Shown piece after piece: positions 26,312 to 35,570 of a stretch of 64,000 bases of DNA (position 1 is the first letter of the stretch; every line of letters begins with the position of its first letter). The translations under genes were made by a program, and so were the position numbers. The notes beneath the pieces are model-generated. The model was not told the origin of the DNA. It worked only from the letters and a program-made list of their open reading frames with translations, and searched no databases. The DNA comes from Alcanivorax jadensis T9. Its GTDB lineage: Bacteria; Pseudomonadota; Gammaproteobacteria; Pseudomonadales; Alcanivoracaceae. The stretch is taken from positions 1 through 64,000 of the forward strand of contig NZ_ARXU01000012.1 in assembly GCF_000756655.1 (NCBI RefSeq). Direction: 5' to 3'.

Positions 26312-27262
26312 TTACACATTGGCAGTGGCCGATACGATGCGTCGCTCGCTAAAGGACTGATCCAGCTCGGCCAGGGCCTGTTCGAACATCTGCTCCGCAT
26401 GGCTAGTGCCTTCAGAGGCGGCGATTGCCATGCTTACCTGCAGGCTCAGGAAGCCGGCGGCGGTCTGGTAGGCCCGGTGGTTGAGGCCTTCATAAAGGCG
26501 CCGGAAACCGGTGGGGTCGCAGTGGTCTATATGGGGTTGCCAGGTGATCAGGGCAAACTGGTCGGTTTGCAACCGGCACAGATGATCCATGGGGCGCACC
26601 GACTGGCGCAGGCGCCGGCTGAACGCCAGCACCCCTTGCTGCATCACCTTGTCGCCGCGCTGGGCACGTAGTGCCTCGAAGTCTTCCAGGCGAAGCATCA
26701 ACAGGCAGGCGGCGCCGCCCCGTTTTTCCGCTTGCTTCAGGGTATTCTGCAACGCACGCAGGGCATCCTGGCGATTGCCGAAACCGGTCAGTGGATCAAT
26801 CAGGGCGTGGCGTTTGAGCTGACGATTCACGGTCAGCATGCGCTGATAGTCGGTCTGTACCCGGTTGTGGCGCTGGATAATCCGATCTGCGGCCATGACC
26901 CGGTGGTGAAGTTGCTCGGTCATGGAGGACTTGGAGACAAAATCGTCCACGCCCTGATCAAACGCCTGTTGCAGGGCATCGACTCCCTCGCGGGCAGTGA
27001 GAAGCAGCACGTAGGTATAGCGATTGCAGGCTTCGTCGCTTTGACGAATGCGACGGGTCAGCTCCAAGCCATCCATGCCGGGCATCAACCAGTCTGCCAC
27101 CACCAGATCGGCGGGTTGCTCGGTCAGTTGACCAAGGGCGTCCTGGGCGCTGTGGGCGTGGCGAATGCGGGTGTAGCCGGCAGAGGCGAGGGTGCGATTG
27201 ACCACCGCCGCCGAGAAGCGGGCATCATCCACGACCAGAATATCGAGTTCCGAGTGACTCAT
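26312..27262 (-). CDS. Response regulator with degenerate GGDEF domain
   Basis: The 316-residue cytosolic protein has a receiver domain (acidic pocket V11-D12-D13, phospho-acceptor D57, K111) and a C-terminal domain related to diguanylate cyclases. It keeps the DPLTGFGNR signature (residues 156-164), but the active-site GGDEF is replaced by QTDQF at ~232-236. It is therefore unlikely to make cyclic-di-GMP and may act as an effector or binding partner. It is a single gene with no kinase next to it. The downstream gene panE is 260 bases away beyond a repeat pair. Confidence 0.85.
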   Translation of the reverse strand: MSHSELDILVVDDARFSAAVVNRTLASAGYTRIRHAHSAQDALGQLTEQPADLVVADWLMPGMDGLELTRRIRQSDEACNRYTYVLLLTAREGVDALQQAFDQGVDDFVSKSSMTEQLHHRVMAADRIIQRHNRVQTDYQRMLTVNRQLKRHALIDPLTGFGNRQDALRALQNTLKQAEKRGGAACLLMLRLEDFEALRAQRGDKVMQQGVLAFSRRLRQSVRPMDHLCRLQTDQFALITWQPHIDHCDPTGFRRLYEGLNHRAYQTAAGFLSLQVSMAIAASEGTSHAEQMFEQALAELDQSFSERRIVSATANV

Positions 27263-27363
27263 CCGTGTGTTCTTATTGTTGTTTTTTGTAAGTTCCCACT
27301 ATAGCCGGTTTGTGAATTGATTGAAAAGTATACGGCGAGCCTGTTTCGGCGAATGAGCGGGGC

Positions 27364-28908
27364 TCAGTGCCGAAAGGCCTCGTGGCGCTGGATCAGATAG
27401 ATCAGCCCCAACACCGGTACGCCCATCAAGCTGGCAAACAGGAAAAATCCAGGGTAGCCCAGGTTATCCACCATGCTGCCCGAGTAGCCACCAATGGTCT
27501 TGGGTAGCAGGGTCATCAGTGAGCTGAAGATGGCGTACTGGACGGCAGTGAAGGAGACATTGGTGAGCTGCGAGAGGAAGGCCACAAAGGCGGCGCTGGC
27601 GAGCCCGGCGGTCAGGTTATCGGCCGATATCACTGCATAGAGGATGCGGATGTCGTGGCCCGCATAGGCCAGCCACAGGAACAGCAGGTTGGTCGCCACG
27701 GTGAGGAAGGCGCCTAGATACAGCACCCGGATCACGCCGTGACGCATGGCCAGCAGCCCACCCAGAAAACCGCCGGCAATGGTCATGAACAGGCCGAAGG
27801 TTTTGACCACCCCGGCAATCTCGTTCTTGGTGAAGCCGATGTCCTCAAAGAAGACGTTGGAAATGACGCCAAGCACAATATCCGAGATGCGGTAAAAACC
27901 CACGAAAACCAGAAGCAGCAAGGCGAGGCGGCTACCGTAGCGCTGGAAAAAGTCCTTCACCGGGTCCAGATAACTTTCCCGAACCAGCTGTTTGTTATAC
28001 AGCGGGGTTAATGAGAGCGCCTTGATCAACGCAGCAACAATGGCAATTGCCAGCGCCAGCCGCAGGCTTTCCACTACCAGGCCGGACAGGGCGCTGTTCT
28101 CAACAATTTCCGTGAGCGTTTGCCGGAGCGTGCCTGCCGAATCGGCGGTCAGGACATACACCGTCACGAAGGCGGTGATGCCTGCCACGAAGATCGCCAG
28201 AAACTTCAGATACTGCCCGCTGGTGTACTGATGGGCGGAGGGGCGAGGGTTGTCCGGTTCGCGAATGATCAGGGTGGTAATGGCGCCAACCAGCATGGTG
28301 AGCGCCATGAGCGCATAGGTGGTTTGCCAGGCGGGGTAGCTGTAGGCGTCGCTGGTGGAGCCCAGCCAGCTTGCCAATACCAGCGAGCCCGCCCCGGAGG
28401 AGAGCATGCCTATCCGGTAACCGGCAATGTAGGAAGAGGACATTAATGCCTGTAATTCGACACCCGCAGATTCAATTCGGTAGGCATCAATGACGATATC
28501 CTGAGTGGCGGCGGTAAAGCCGAGCATGACCACCGCAAAGGCCATCAGGTTCAGCGCTCCAGGCTCGCTCGGGTCGACCAGGGAAATGCTGAAAATGGAG
28601 GCGGCCACAGTGAGCTGCGCCACCAGCAGCCAGGCCCGGCGCCTGCCCAGCCAGCGTGTCAGGGCGGGAATTGGCAAGCGATCAATCAGCGGCGCCCAGA
28701 GAAACTTGAACGAATAGGCTAGTGCCGCCCAGCTGAAGTAGGTGACCGTGGAACGCTCCACTCCGGCCTCTCGTAACCATAGAGACAGCGAGGAGAAGAT
28801 CAGCAGTAGCGGGATGCCTGCAGAAAACCCGTAGAAGAACATGGTCACTACACGGGGATGCAGGAAGGCTTTCAGGGATTGCTGCCAGTTGGTCGATTGT
28901 GGGGGCAT
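27364..28908 (-). CDS. ampG: AmpG-like muropeptide permease (MFS)
   Basis: AmpG imports GlcNAc-anhydroMurNAc peptides from periplasm to cytosol for recycling. The 514-residue protein has about 14 hydrophobic helices and family motifs at the start (FFYGFSAGIPLLLIFSSLSLWL) and FKFLWAPLIDR. Its substrates are handled in the cytosol by AmpD, encoded at 12864. The gene stands alone on the minus strand, with 100 bases to the response regulator. Confidence 0.92.
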   Translation of the reverse strand: MPPQSTNWQQSLKAFLHPRVVTMFFYGFSAGIPLLLIFSSLSLWLREAGVERSTVTYFSWAALAYSFKFLWAPLIDRLPIPALTRWLGRRRAWLLVAQLTVAASIFSISLVDPSEPGALNLMAFAVVMLGFTAATQDIVIDAYRIESAGVELQALMSSSYIAGYRIGMLSSGAGSLVLASWLGSTSDAYSYPAWQTTYALMALTMLVGAITTLIIREPDNPRPSAHQYTSGQYLKFLAIFVAGITAFVTVYVLTADSAGTLRQTLTEIVENSALSGLVVESLRLALAIAIVAALIKALSLTPLYNKQLVRESYLDPVKDFFQRYGSRLALLLLVFVGFYRISDIVLGVISNVFFEDIGFTKNEIAGVVKTFGLFMTIAGGFLGGLLAMRHGVIRVLYLGAFLTVATNLLFLWLAYAGHDIRILYAVISADNLTAGLASAAFVAFLSQLTNVSFTAVQYAIFSSLMTLLPKTIGGYSGSMVDNLGYPGFFLFASLMGVPVLGLIYLIQRHEAFRH

Positions 28909-29017
28909 AGGTCTCTTAGCGGGTATTGCCGAATGGCGAAAGGCTCATCATAGACACTTTGTCCGCAGCGAGCGATGCGGGTTCACCGCGCGCGGGGTGT
29001 GATTCAGCGAAGAGGCG

Positions 29018-29320
29018 TTACCATTGCTGGAAATGCTGTCTGGGCACCCGGTCACCCAGCACGGTGACGTTTTCGTCGAGTAGCCGCTGGATCTGTTGCT
29101 CCCCGGCTGGCGTGCCCGCCAGGGCAATGCGGCCGTCGCCGCGCAACACCCGATGCCAGGGCAGACGGGTATCTTTCGGTAACTGGCTCATCAGCCGGCC
29201 CACAAAACGGGCATGGCGCGGAAACCCGGCCTGCCGTGCTACGGCACCATAGCTGCTCACCGCCCCGGGCGGAATGGCGGCAACGATCTGGTAGACGGCG
29301 TCTCGGAAAGAAGGATCCAT
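29018..29320 (-). CDS. Alkyltransferase-like (ATL) protein, MGMT family
   Basis: This 100-residue protein has only the C-terminal DNA-binding domain of O6-alkylguanine transferases. The active-site cysteine motif PCHRV is PWHRV here (W55), the mark of ATL proteins such as E. coli YbaZ. These bind O6-alkylguanine without repairing it and hand it to nucleotide excision repair. The helix-turn-helix and arginine finger (SYGAVARQAG, GRLMSQLP) are kept. The ATG at 29320 gives the family length; codons upstream to 29419 are repeat-rich. Confidence 0.92.
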   Translation of the reverse strand: MDPSFRDAVYQIVAAIPPGAVSSYGAVARQAGFPRHARFVGRLMSQLPKDTRLPWHRVLRGDGRIALAGTPAGEQQIQRLLDENVTVLGDRVPRQHFQQW

Positions 29321-29424
29321 TGAAGGCAGCTTCGAGCTACTAGCTTTGAGCTGCAAGGAAAAACGAAAAAATGAGAAGGGGCAACCCTTTGGTTGCCCCT
29401 TCTCATCAGCAGAACACACTGTTA
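29321..29424. other. AGCT-rich spacer with short hairpin
   Basis: The sequence has several AGCT motifs (GCAGCTTCGAGCTACTAGCT) and a hairpin GAGAAGGGGCAACC...GGTTGCCCCTTCTC at about 29370-29405, which could serve as a terminator-like structure. No gene is seen. Confidence 0.55.
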
Positions 29425-29760
29425 GCTAGAAGCTAGAAGCTAGAAGCTAGAAGCTAGAAGCTAGAAGCTAGAAGCTAGAAGCTAGAAGCTAGAAGCTAGA
29501 AGCTAGAAGCTAGAAGCTAGAAGCTAGAAGCTAGAAGCTAGAAGCTAGAAGCTAGAAGCTAGAAGCTAGAAGCTAGAAGCTAGAAGCTAGAAGCTAGAAG
29601 CTAGAAGCTAGAAGCTAGAAGCTAGAAGCTAGAAGCTAGAAGCTAGAAGCTAGAAGCTAGAAGCTAGAAGCTAGAAGCTAGAAGCTAGAAGCTAGAAGCT
29701 AGAAGCTAGAAGCTAGAAGCTAGAAGCTAGAAGCTAGAAGCTAGAAGCTAGAAGCTAGAA
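29425..29760. repeat. Perfect 48-copy heptanucleotide tandem repeat (GCTAGAA)n
   Basis: The 336 bases consist of exactly 48 uninterrupted GCTAGAA units with no visible mismatch. They lie directly after the stop codon of the SDR gene at 29765 and before the ATL gene. The unit is not a multiple of three and contains TAG and the rare CTAG, so it is not coding. The array is expected to be length-variable between strains. Confidence 0.97.
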
Positions 29761-29764
29761 GCTT

Positions 29765-30526
29765 TTACCGCAGGCCGCCATCCATATCGATACAGCGACC
29801 GGTGAAGTAATCGGTCTCGAAGATGAAGGCCACGGAACGGGCGATGTGCTCTGCTTCGCCCAGGCGACGCAGCGGCACGGCCTGGATCAGGCGCTCGCGG
29901 GCTTCCGGCTTCATGGCGGCGAGCATGTCGGTGTTGATGGTGCCGGGAGCCACCGCGCCAGTGCGGATGTTGTAGCGAGCCAGCTCTTTGGCCCACACCT
30001 CGGCCAGGGCAACCACCCCGGTCTTGGCGGCGGCGTAGTTGCTCTGGCCGAAGCTGCCCTGGCGGGCCAGGGAAGAAATGTTGACGATCACCCCTTCCTC
30101 GACTCCCAGTTCCAACATTTTCGAAGCTGCTTCGCGGCCACACAAAAACACGCCGGTCAGGTTCACGTCGATCACCGCCTGCCATTGTTGCAGGCTCATC
30201 TTGCTGACTACCTCGCCGTCCTTGTACTTCACCAGCAGGCCATCGCGGGTGATGCCGGCGTTATTGACCAGGCCGTGCAGGCTGCCGAAGTCCGCCACCA
30301 CGTCACTGAACAGCTTTTCCACTTCCTCTTCTTTGGCCACGTTGGCCAGATAGGCGCGCGCTTCACCGCCGGCCGCCTCACAGGCGGCCACGGTGGCGTT
30401 CAGGTCTTCCTGGCTCAGGTCCACGCAGGCCAGGCGGGCGCCCTTGCCGGCAAAGTAGGTGGCAATACCCCGGCCCAGGCCACGGCCGGCGCCGGTAACA
30501 ACAACCACTTTCTGGTTCAGATCCAT
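29765..30526 (-). CDS. FabG-like short-chain dehydrogenase/reductase
   Basis: The 253-residue SDR has the cofactor motif TGAGRGLGRG at ~11-20, NNAG near 90 and the catalytic Ser-Tyr-Lys set (NISSLARQGSFGQSNYAAAKTG). The C-terminus is FETDYFTGRCIDMDGGLR. It resembles 3-oxoacyl-ACP reductase FabG and acetoacetyl-CoA reductase PhaB. The ATG at 30526 begins MDLNQKVVVVTG behind a GGAAT site. The stop codon is 4 bases from the heptamer array. It is divergent from groESL; fatty-acid or storage-polymer use is possible. Confidence 0.85.
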   Translation of the reverse strand: MDLNQKVVVVTGAGRGLGRGIATYFAGKGARLACVDLSQEDLNATVAACEAAGGEARAYLANVAKEEEVEKLFSDVVADFGSLHGLVNNAGITRDGLLVKYKDGEVVSKMSLQQWQAVIDVNLTGVFLCGREAASKMLELGVEEGVIVNISSLARQGSFGQSNYAAAKTGVVALAEVWAKELARYNIRTGAVAPGTINTDMLAAMKPEARERLIQAVPLRRLGEAEHIARSVAFIFETDYFTGRCIDMDGGLR

Positions 30527-30666
30527 GGTGATTCCTTGCGATGTCGGTTCACGATGGCACGGATTATGGTGGGCTGACCCTGCCTGGCCAATGACCGGAT
30601 TGCTCAGTGACTCGCAAAAACGGCAAACGACACGCCCGGGTTGCCCCACCCGGCAAAGGATTTTTC

Positions 30667-30704
30667 TTCTCACCCCCTTGAAACCTGACGCTGAGGCCCC
30701 ACTC
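30667..30704 (+). promoter_or_regulatory. Heat-shock sigma-32 promoter of groESL
   Basis: TTCTCACCCCCTTGAA, then 14 bases, then CCCCACTC closely matches the RpoH consensus (TCTC-CCCTTGAA, 13-15 bases, CCCCATNT). It predicts a start near 30712, upstream of the sigma-70-like site and the CIRCE operator. Confidence 0.8.
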
Positions 30705-30757
30705 CTGTGTCCTGCAGGCGGTCGCGGGACAGGCGCTTTCAAAGGTCACTTTCCCTA

Positions 30758-30785
30758 TTGACTGCACTGGCATCATTACTATGAT
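30758..30785 (+). promoter_or_regulatory. Sigma-70-type promoter of groESL
   Basis: TTGACT (30758-30763) and TATGAT (30780-30785) are separated by 16 bases. The -10 box touches the CIRCE element, so HrcA bound there would block RNA polymerase. Confidence 0.75.
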
Positions 30786-30811
30786 TAGCACTCGACTCGT
30801 TAGAGTGCTAA
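30785..30811. promoter_or_regulatory. CIRCE operator (HrcA-binding site)
   Basis: TTAGCACTC, nine bases, GAGTGCTAA: a perfect copy of the 27-base CIRCE inverted repeat, bound by the HrcA repressor in many bacteria. It lies ~70 bases before the groES ATG. HrcA is not encoded in this window. Confidence 0.97.
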
Positions 30812-30881
30812 TTCGGACTGCCGAGCTTCGCTTCCGCGAGCTTGGATGTCATCAGAACTAAAACTGGGAGTTTAAGGAAAA

Positions 30882-31172
30882 ATGAGCATCCGTCCTTTGC
30901 ATGATCGCGTGCTGGTTCGCCGTGAAGAGGAAGAAACCAAGACCGCCGGCGGTATTGTGCTGCCCGGTTCCGCTGCCGAGAAGCCGTCCCGCGGCGAAGT
31001 GATCGCGGTGGGTAACGGCAAGATCACCGATAGCGGTGATGTCCGTCCGCTGGACGTGAAAGCCGGTGACAAGGTGATCTTCGGTCAGTACGCCGGTAAC
31101 ACCGTGAAGGTGGACGGCGAAGAATTGCTGATCATGAGCGAAGCCGAAATTCTGGCCGTCGTCGAAGGCTAA
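30882..31172 (+). CDS. groES: Co-chaperonin GroES
   Basis: GroES is the heptameric lid of the GroEL folding chamber in the cytosol. The 96-residue sequence ([20 protein letters not shown], mobile loop [11 protein letters not shown]) is typical. The start follows GGGAGTTTAAGGA. It is the first gene of the groESL operon; the gap to groEL is 85 bases. Confidence 0.98.
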   Translation: MSIRPLHDRVLVRREEEETKTAGGIVLPGSAAEKPSRGEVIAVGNGKITDSGDVRPLDVKAGDKVIFGQYAGNTVKVDGEELLIMSEAEILAVVEG

Positions 31173-31251
31173 GTGCCGCAGGCCAAGAGCAAGAACATGA
31201 ACGCCCGAAAGGGCATTCACCCCATTCCGGGGTAAAGATTTGCAGAGGTAA

Positions 31252-32904
<1,653 letters not shown>

Positions 32905-32933
32905 ATCATGAGCTCGTAACACGCTCCAAAGAG

Positions 32934-32962
32934 AACCCCGCCTTGTGCGGGGTTTTCTTTTT
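32934..32962 (+). terminator. Terminator of groESL
   Basis: AACCCCGC (32934-32941), five-base loop, GCGGGGTT (32947-32954) and a T-rich tail TTCTTTTTT. Confidence 0.93.
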
Positions 32963-33127
32963 TAAGGGCAGCTACAAGCTGCAACGCGACTTGCTGTCCT
33001 TGCCAAACTGCTAACGCGTGCGCCGCGCCGCTGACTTGGGAGCGCGGGCACTGTCTGCCAGTATCGGTACAATCCATTCCGCGCCTTGTGGCTTGCAGCT
33101 TGCAGCTTGTGGCTTAATACCCCTTCA
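32963..33127. other. GroEL-rhomboid gap with AGCTTG-type low-complexity repeats
   Basis: GCAGCTACAAGCTGCAACGC near 32969 and CTTGCAGCTTGCAGCTTGTG near 33092 are short AGCT-rich direct or inverted motifs, complementary to each other in part. They resemble the motif next to the heptamer array at 29327 and after the thioesterase gene at 60545. No gene is supported. Confidence 0.5.
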
Positions 33128-33757
33128 ATGTCAGCCGGTACCTCCATGCAACCCAGAGACAAAAAACTGCGCCCGCACTTTGCCCTGGTGGTAGTCACCA
33201 TGGTCGTGCTGGGTCTCGCTCACTCCTGGGTGAACCCCTGGCTGGGATTTGATCGTGGGGCGATCGAACAGGGTCAGCTCTGGCGGTTGCTGACCTGCCA
33301 TTTGGTGCATCTCAATCACTGGCACATGCTGCTCAATCTGGCCGGCTTGGTGCTATGCGGCTATTTCTTCACGGACCTGCTGGATCGGGTGCGCTTCTGG
33401 AGCTGGTTGCTGTTTTGTGGGGCGGTCACCGGACTGGCTTTGTATTTTCTGGATACCGGTTTGCAGCACTATGTGGGGCTGTCCGGTATCCTCCATGGCT
33501 TGCTGGTCTATTGCCTGCTGCAAGGCTGGCGGGGGAATCCCTGGCTGCATTCACTGGTGTTGCTGGTGATCGCCGGGCGAATTGCCAGTGAGCAGCAGGC
33601 AGGCTATGACGTGGAATATCTCCGTAGCTGGATCGACGGGCGGGTCTATGTGAATGCCCACCTGTACGGTGCCCTGGCCGGAGTGTTGTTGTTTGGGGGA
33701 ATCACGGGTGTCGAATACGGCAGAAAACACAGAACAGGAAACACAGAAAGACGATAA
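33128..33757 (+). CDS. rrtA: Rhombosortase-like rhomboid protease
   Basis: The ~209-residue protein has about six hydrophobic helices. The loop-1 motif LNHWHMLLNLAG, the serine motif VGLSGILHG and the catalytic histidine in NAHLYGALAG are those of the rhomboid fold, and the compact length fits rhombosortase (RrtA). Rhombosortases cut proteins that carry a C-terminal GlyGly-CTERM tag. I see no such substrate in this window. The start is uncertain: ATG at 33128 is used, while 33146 is also possible. The last 50 bases overlap the next gene. Confidence 0.78.
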   Translation: MSAGTSMQPRDKKLRPHFALVVVTMVVLGLAHSWVNPWLGFDRGAIEQGQLWRLLTCHLVHLNHWHMLLNLAGLVLCGYFFTDLLDRVRFWSWLLFCGAVTGLALYFLDTGLQHYVGLSGILHGLLVYCLLQGWRGNPWLHSLVLLVIAGRIASEQQAGYDVEYLRSWIDGRVYVNAHLYGALAGVLLFGGITGVEYGRKHRTGNTERR

Positions 33758-35435
33758 AGCAGCAGGGTGCATGACCATCCTGTTTCCAGGGGTTTTCCTG
33801 GTGGCAGGCCTGGCGGTGATGTTCTTTGTGGGGCTCAAGCCCGCCTTTCAATACTGGCAGTCCGGGAGCTGGGACAGGGTGCCGGCCACCGTGCTTAGCA
33901 GTACTCTCAATCGCAGTTATTCCGACGGCTCCACCACCTACAGTGTCAGCGCCAGCTACCGTTATGACTATAACGGGCGCAGCTATTCCAGCCATACGGT
34001 GAGTCAGTACGGCGGCAGCGATAACTTTGACGATTACTGGCAGCGTCTGGCCAGCCGACTGGAGTCCGCACGCTCCCGGGGGCGCACCGTCCTGGCCTGG
34101 GTCAACCCGGCGAATCCGTCCGAGGCTTTTCTGGATCGCACTCTGCGTTGGGGCTCATTGGTGTTTGGCCTGGCCTTCGGCGGCGTCTTTGCATTGGTGG
34201 GCGGAGGCCTGATGTTTATGTTCAACCGGGGCAGCAAGGGTAAGGCCGAGCTGGCAGAAGGCGGCCAGTACCACAGCAAGGAAAAATCCGGGCACTGGTT
34301 CCTGGTGGGCTTCGGCGCCATCTTCATCCTGCTGCCGTCGCCGGCCTATCTGGCAGTCTGGGACAAGGTCAGCCGGGGGGATTATGCGATTCTGATGGTG
34401 CTGTTGTTTCCCGCTGTGGGCGCTGGCATTGCCTGGGCGGGCTGGAAAATGCGCAGCAATTATCGGTTTTTCGGTCCCTCTCCGTTGGAACTGGATCCGG
34501 AGCCGGGCCATGCCGGTGGTCAGGTAGGCGGCTCCATTCACCTGGGCAAGGCGCTATCCCGGGAGACGGACATGGACGTGTGGCTAAGTTGTATCCGTGG
34601 CCGGGAGAGCGGTAGCGGCAAGAACCGCAAGACTGTGGAAGATATCCTCTGGCAAACCGACCAGCGCGCCCTGTGCCAGCCCACCCAGCAGGGCAGCGAC
34701 ATCCTGTTCTGTTTCGATGTGCCTGCGGAGCAGCCGCCGTCCTCCGGTAGTGGTCGCAATTACATCTGCTGGCGAGTCGAGCTGGAGGGCATGGTGGAAG
34801 GCCGCAAGCTGAAACGGAGCTGGGATATTCCGGTGGTGGCGGGGGAGGGCGAGAGTCGTTTTCGTCTGCCGGAGTCCCATGTCATGGCCGACCAGCGCGA
34901 GCGTCAGGTGGAGGCGCTGGAATCCGCCAATGAACAGATCCGGGTGGAGCAGACCGGCCAGGGCCTGCATTTGCAAAGCCGTCCCGGTCGCCATCTGGGC
35001 ATGAAGCTCGCGCTATTGGTGTTTGGTGGCATCTTTGCTGCCGTGGGAACGGGGCTGTTTATCGCCGCCGCCAGTGAAGGCTTTATGTTGTACTTCATGG
35101 GCAGCATTTTTGGGTTGATCGGTTATGCCATTGTCGGCAGTACCCTGTTCACTCTGGGACGTGGGCTGGATGTGTGGGTGCGTGGCGGTGAAGTGCGTAG
35201 CCTGCGTCGCTGGCTGGGAGTCCCGTTGTTCACCCGCAAGTGCCAACTGCTGCGGGCAGACCAAGTGGTGCTGAAGACCGGCATGAGCAGCACCAGCAAT
35301 GGCCGCCAGACCGAGTACATGACGCTGATCGCCGAGGTGGACGGCAAAAAGATCCGGCTGGCCGAGGGTATCGCCGGGCGAGAGGCCGGTGAGGCCCTGC
35401 GTGAAGCCGTGCTGCGTACCCTGCGACTGGTGTAA
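33708..35435 (+). CDS. DUF3592-containing membrane protein
   Basis: The protein of ~575 residues (GTG at 33708) has membrane helices near residues 30-50, 155-180, 215-260 and 435-490. The first extracytoplasmic segment is DUF3592-like (WDRVPATVLSSTLNR ... YRYDYNGRSYSSHTV ... GRTVLAWVNPANP). The function is unknown. The start is unsure: GTG 33708 overlaps the rhomboid gene by 50 bases; ATG 33771 just before the first helix is the alternative. The bases around 33723-33751 match the family-D repeat motif (ACACAGAAC...ACACAGAAAG), so the N-terminus may be repeat-derived. Confidence 0.75.
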   Translation: MSNTAENTEQETQKDDKAAGCMTILFPGVFLVAGLAVMFFVGLKPAFQYWQSGSWDRVPATVLSSTLNRSYSDGSTTYSVSASYRYDYNGRSYSSHTVSQYGGSDNFDDYWQRLASRLESARSRGRTVLAWVNPANPSEAFLDRTLRWGSLVFGLAFGGVFALVGGGLMFMFNRGSKGKAELAEGGQYHSKEKSGHWFLVGFGAIFILLPSPAYLAVWDKVSRGDYAILMVLLFPAVGAGIAWAGWKMRSNYRFFGPSPLELDPEPGHAGGQVGGSIHLGKALSRETDMDVWLSCIRGRESGSGKNRKTVEDILWQTDQRALCQPTQQGSDILFCFDVPAEQPPSSGSGRNYICWRVELEGMVEGRKLKRSWDIPVVAGEGESRFRLPESHVMADQRERQVEALESANEQIRVEQTGQGLHLQSRPGRHLGMKLALLVFGGIFAAVGTGLFIAAASEGFMLYFMGSIFGLIGYAIVGSTLFTLGRGLDVWVRGGEVRSLRRWLGVPLFTRKCQLLRADQVVLKTGMSSTSNGRQTEYMTLIAEVDGKKIRLAEGIAGREAGEALREAVLRTLRLV

Positions 35436-35460
35436 ACTGTTCGCAAACCTGAACCCGTGA

Positions 35461-35525
35461 TGTAGGAGCGTGCTTGCACGCGAACCTTCGCCCAGACCTG
35501 GTTCGCGTGCAAGCACGCTCCTACA
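35461..35525. repeat. REP-like inverted repeat, family A
   Basis: Perfect 26-base arms (35461-35486 with 35500-35525; TGTAGGAGCGTGCTTGCACG...) with a 13-base loop. It lies between the DUF3592 gene and leuA and may act as a transcript-end structure. Confidence 0.95.
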
Positions 35526-35570
35526 GTGAAAGGGGCGAGCTTGGCCCCCGGAAATTTGTGAGAGACCCCG

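Noticed and set aside
29425-29760. CRISPR array
   Set aside because: The repeat unit is 7 bases with no spacers; it is a simple tandem array and no cas gene is present.
29748-30185. Protein frame reading through the heptamer array
   Set aside because: It reads the SDR gene out of frame and ends in the repeat; the SDR frame is well supported.
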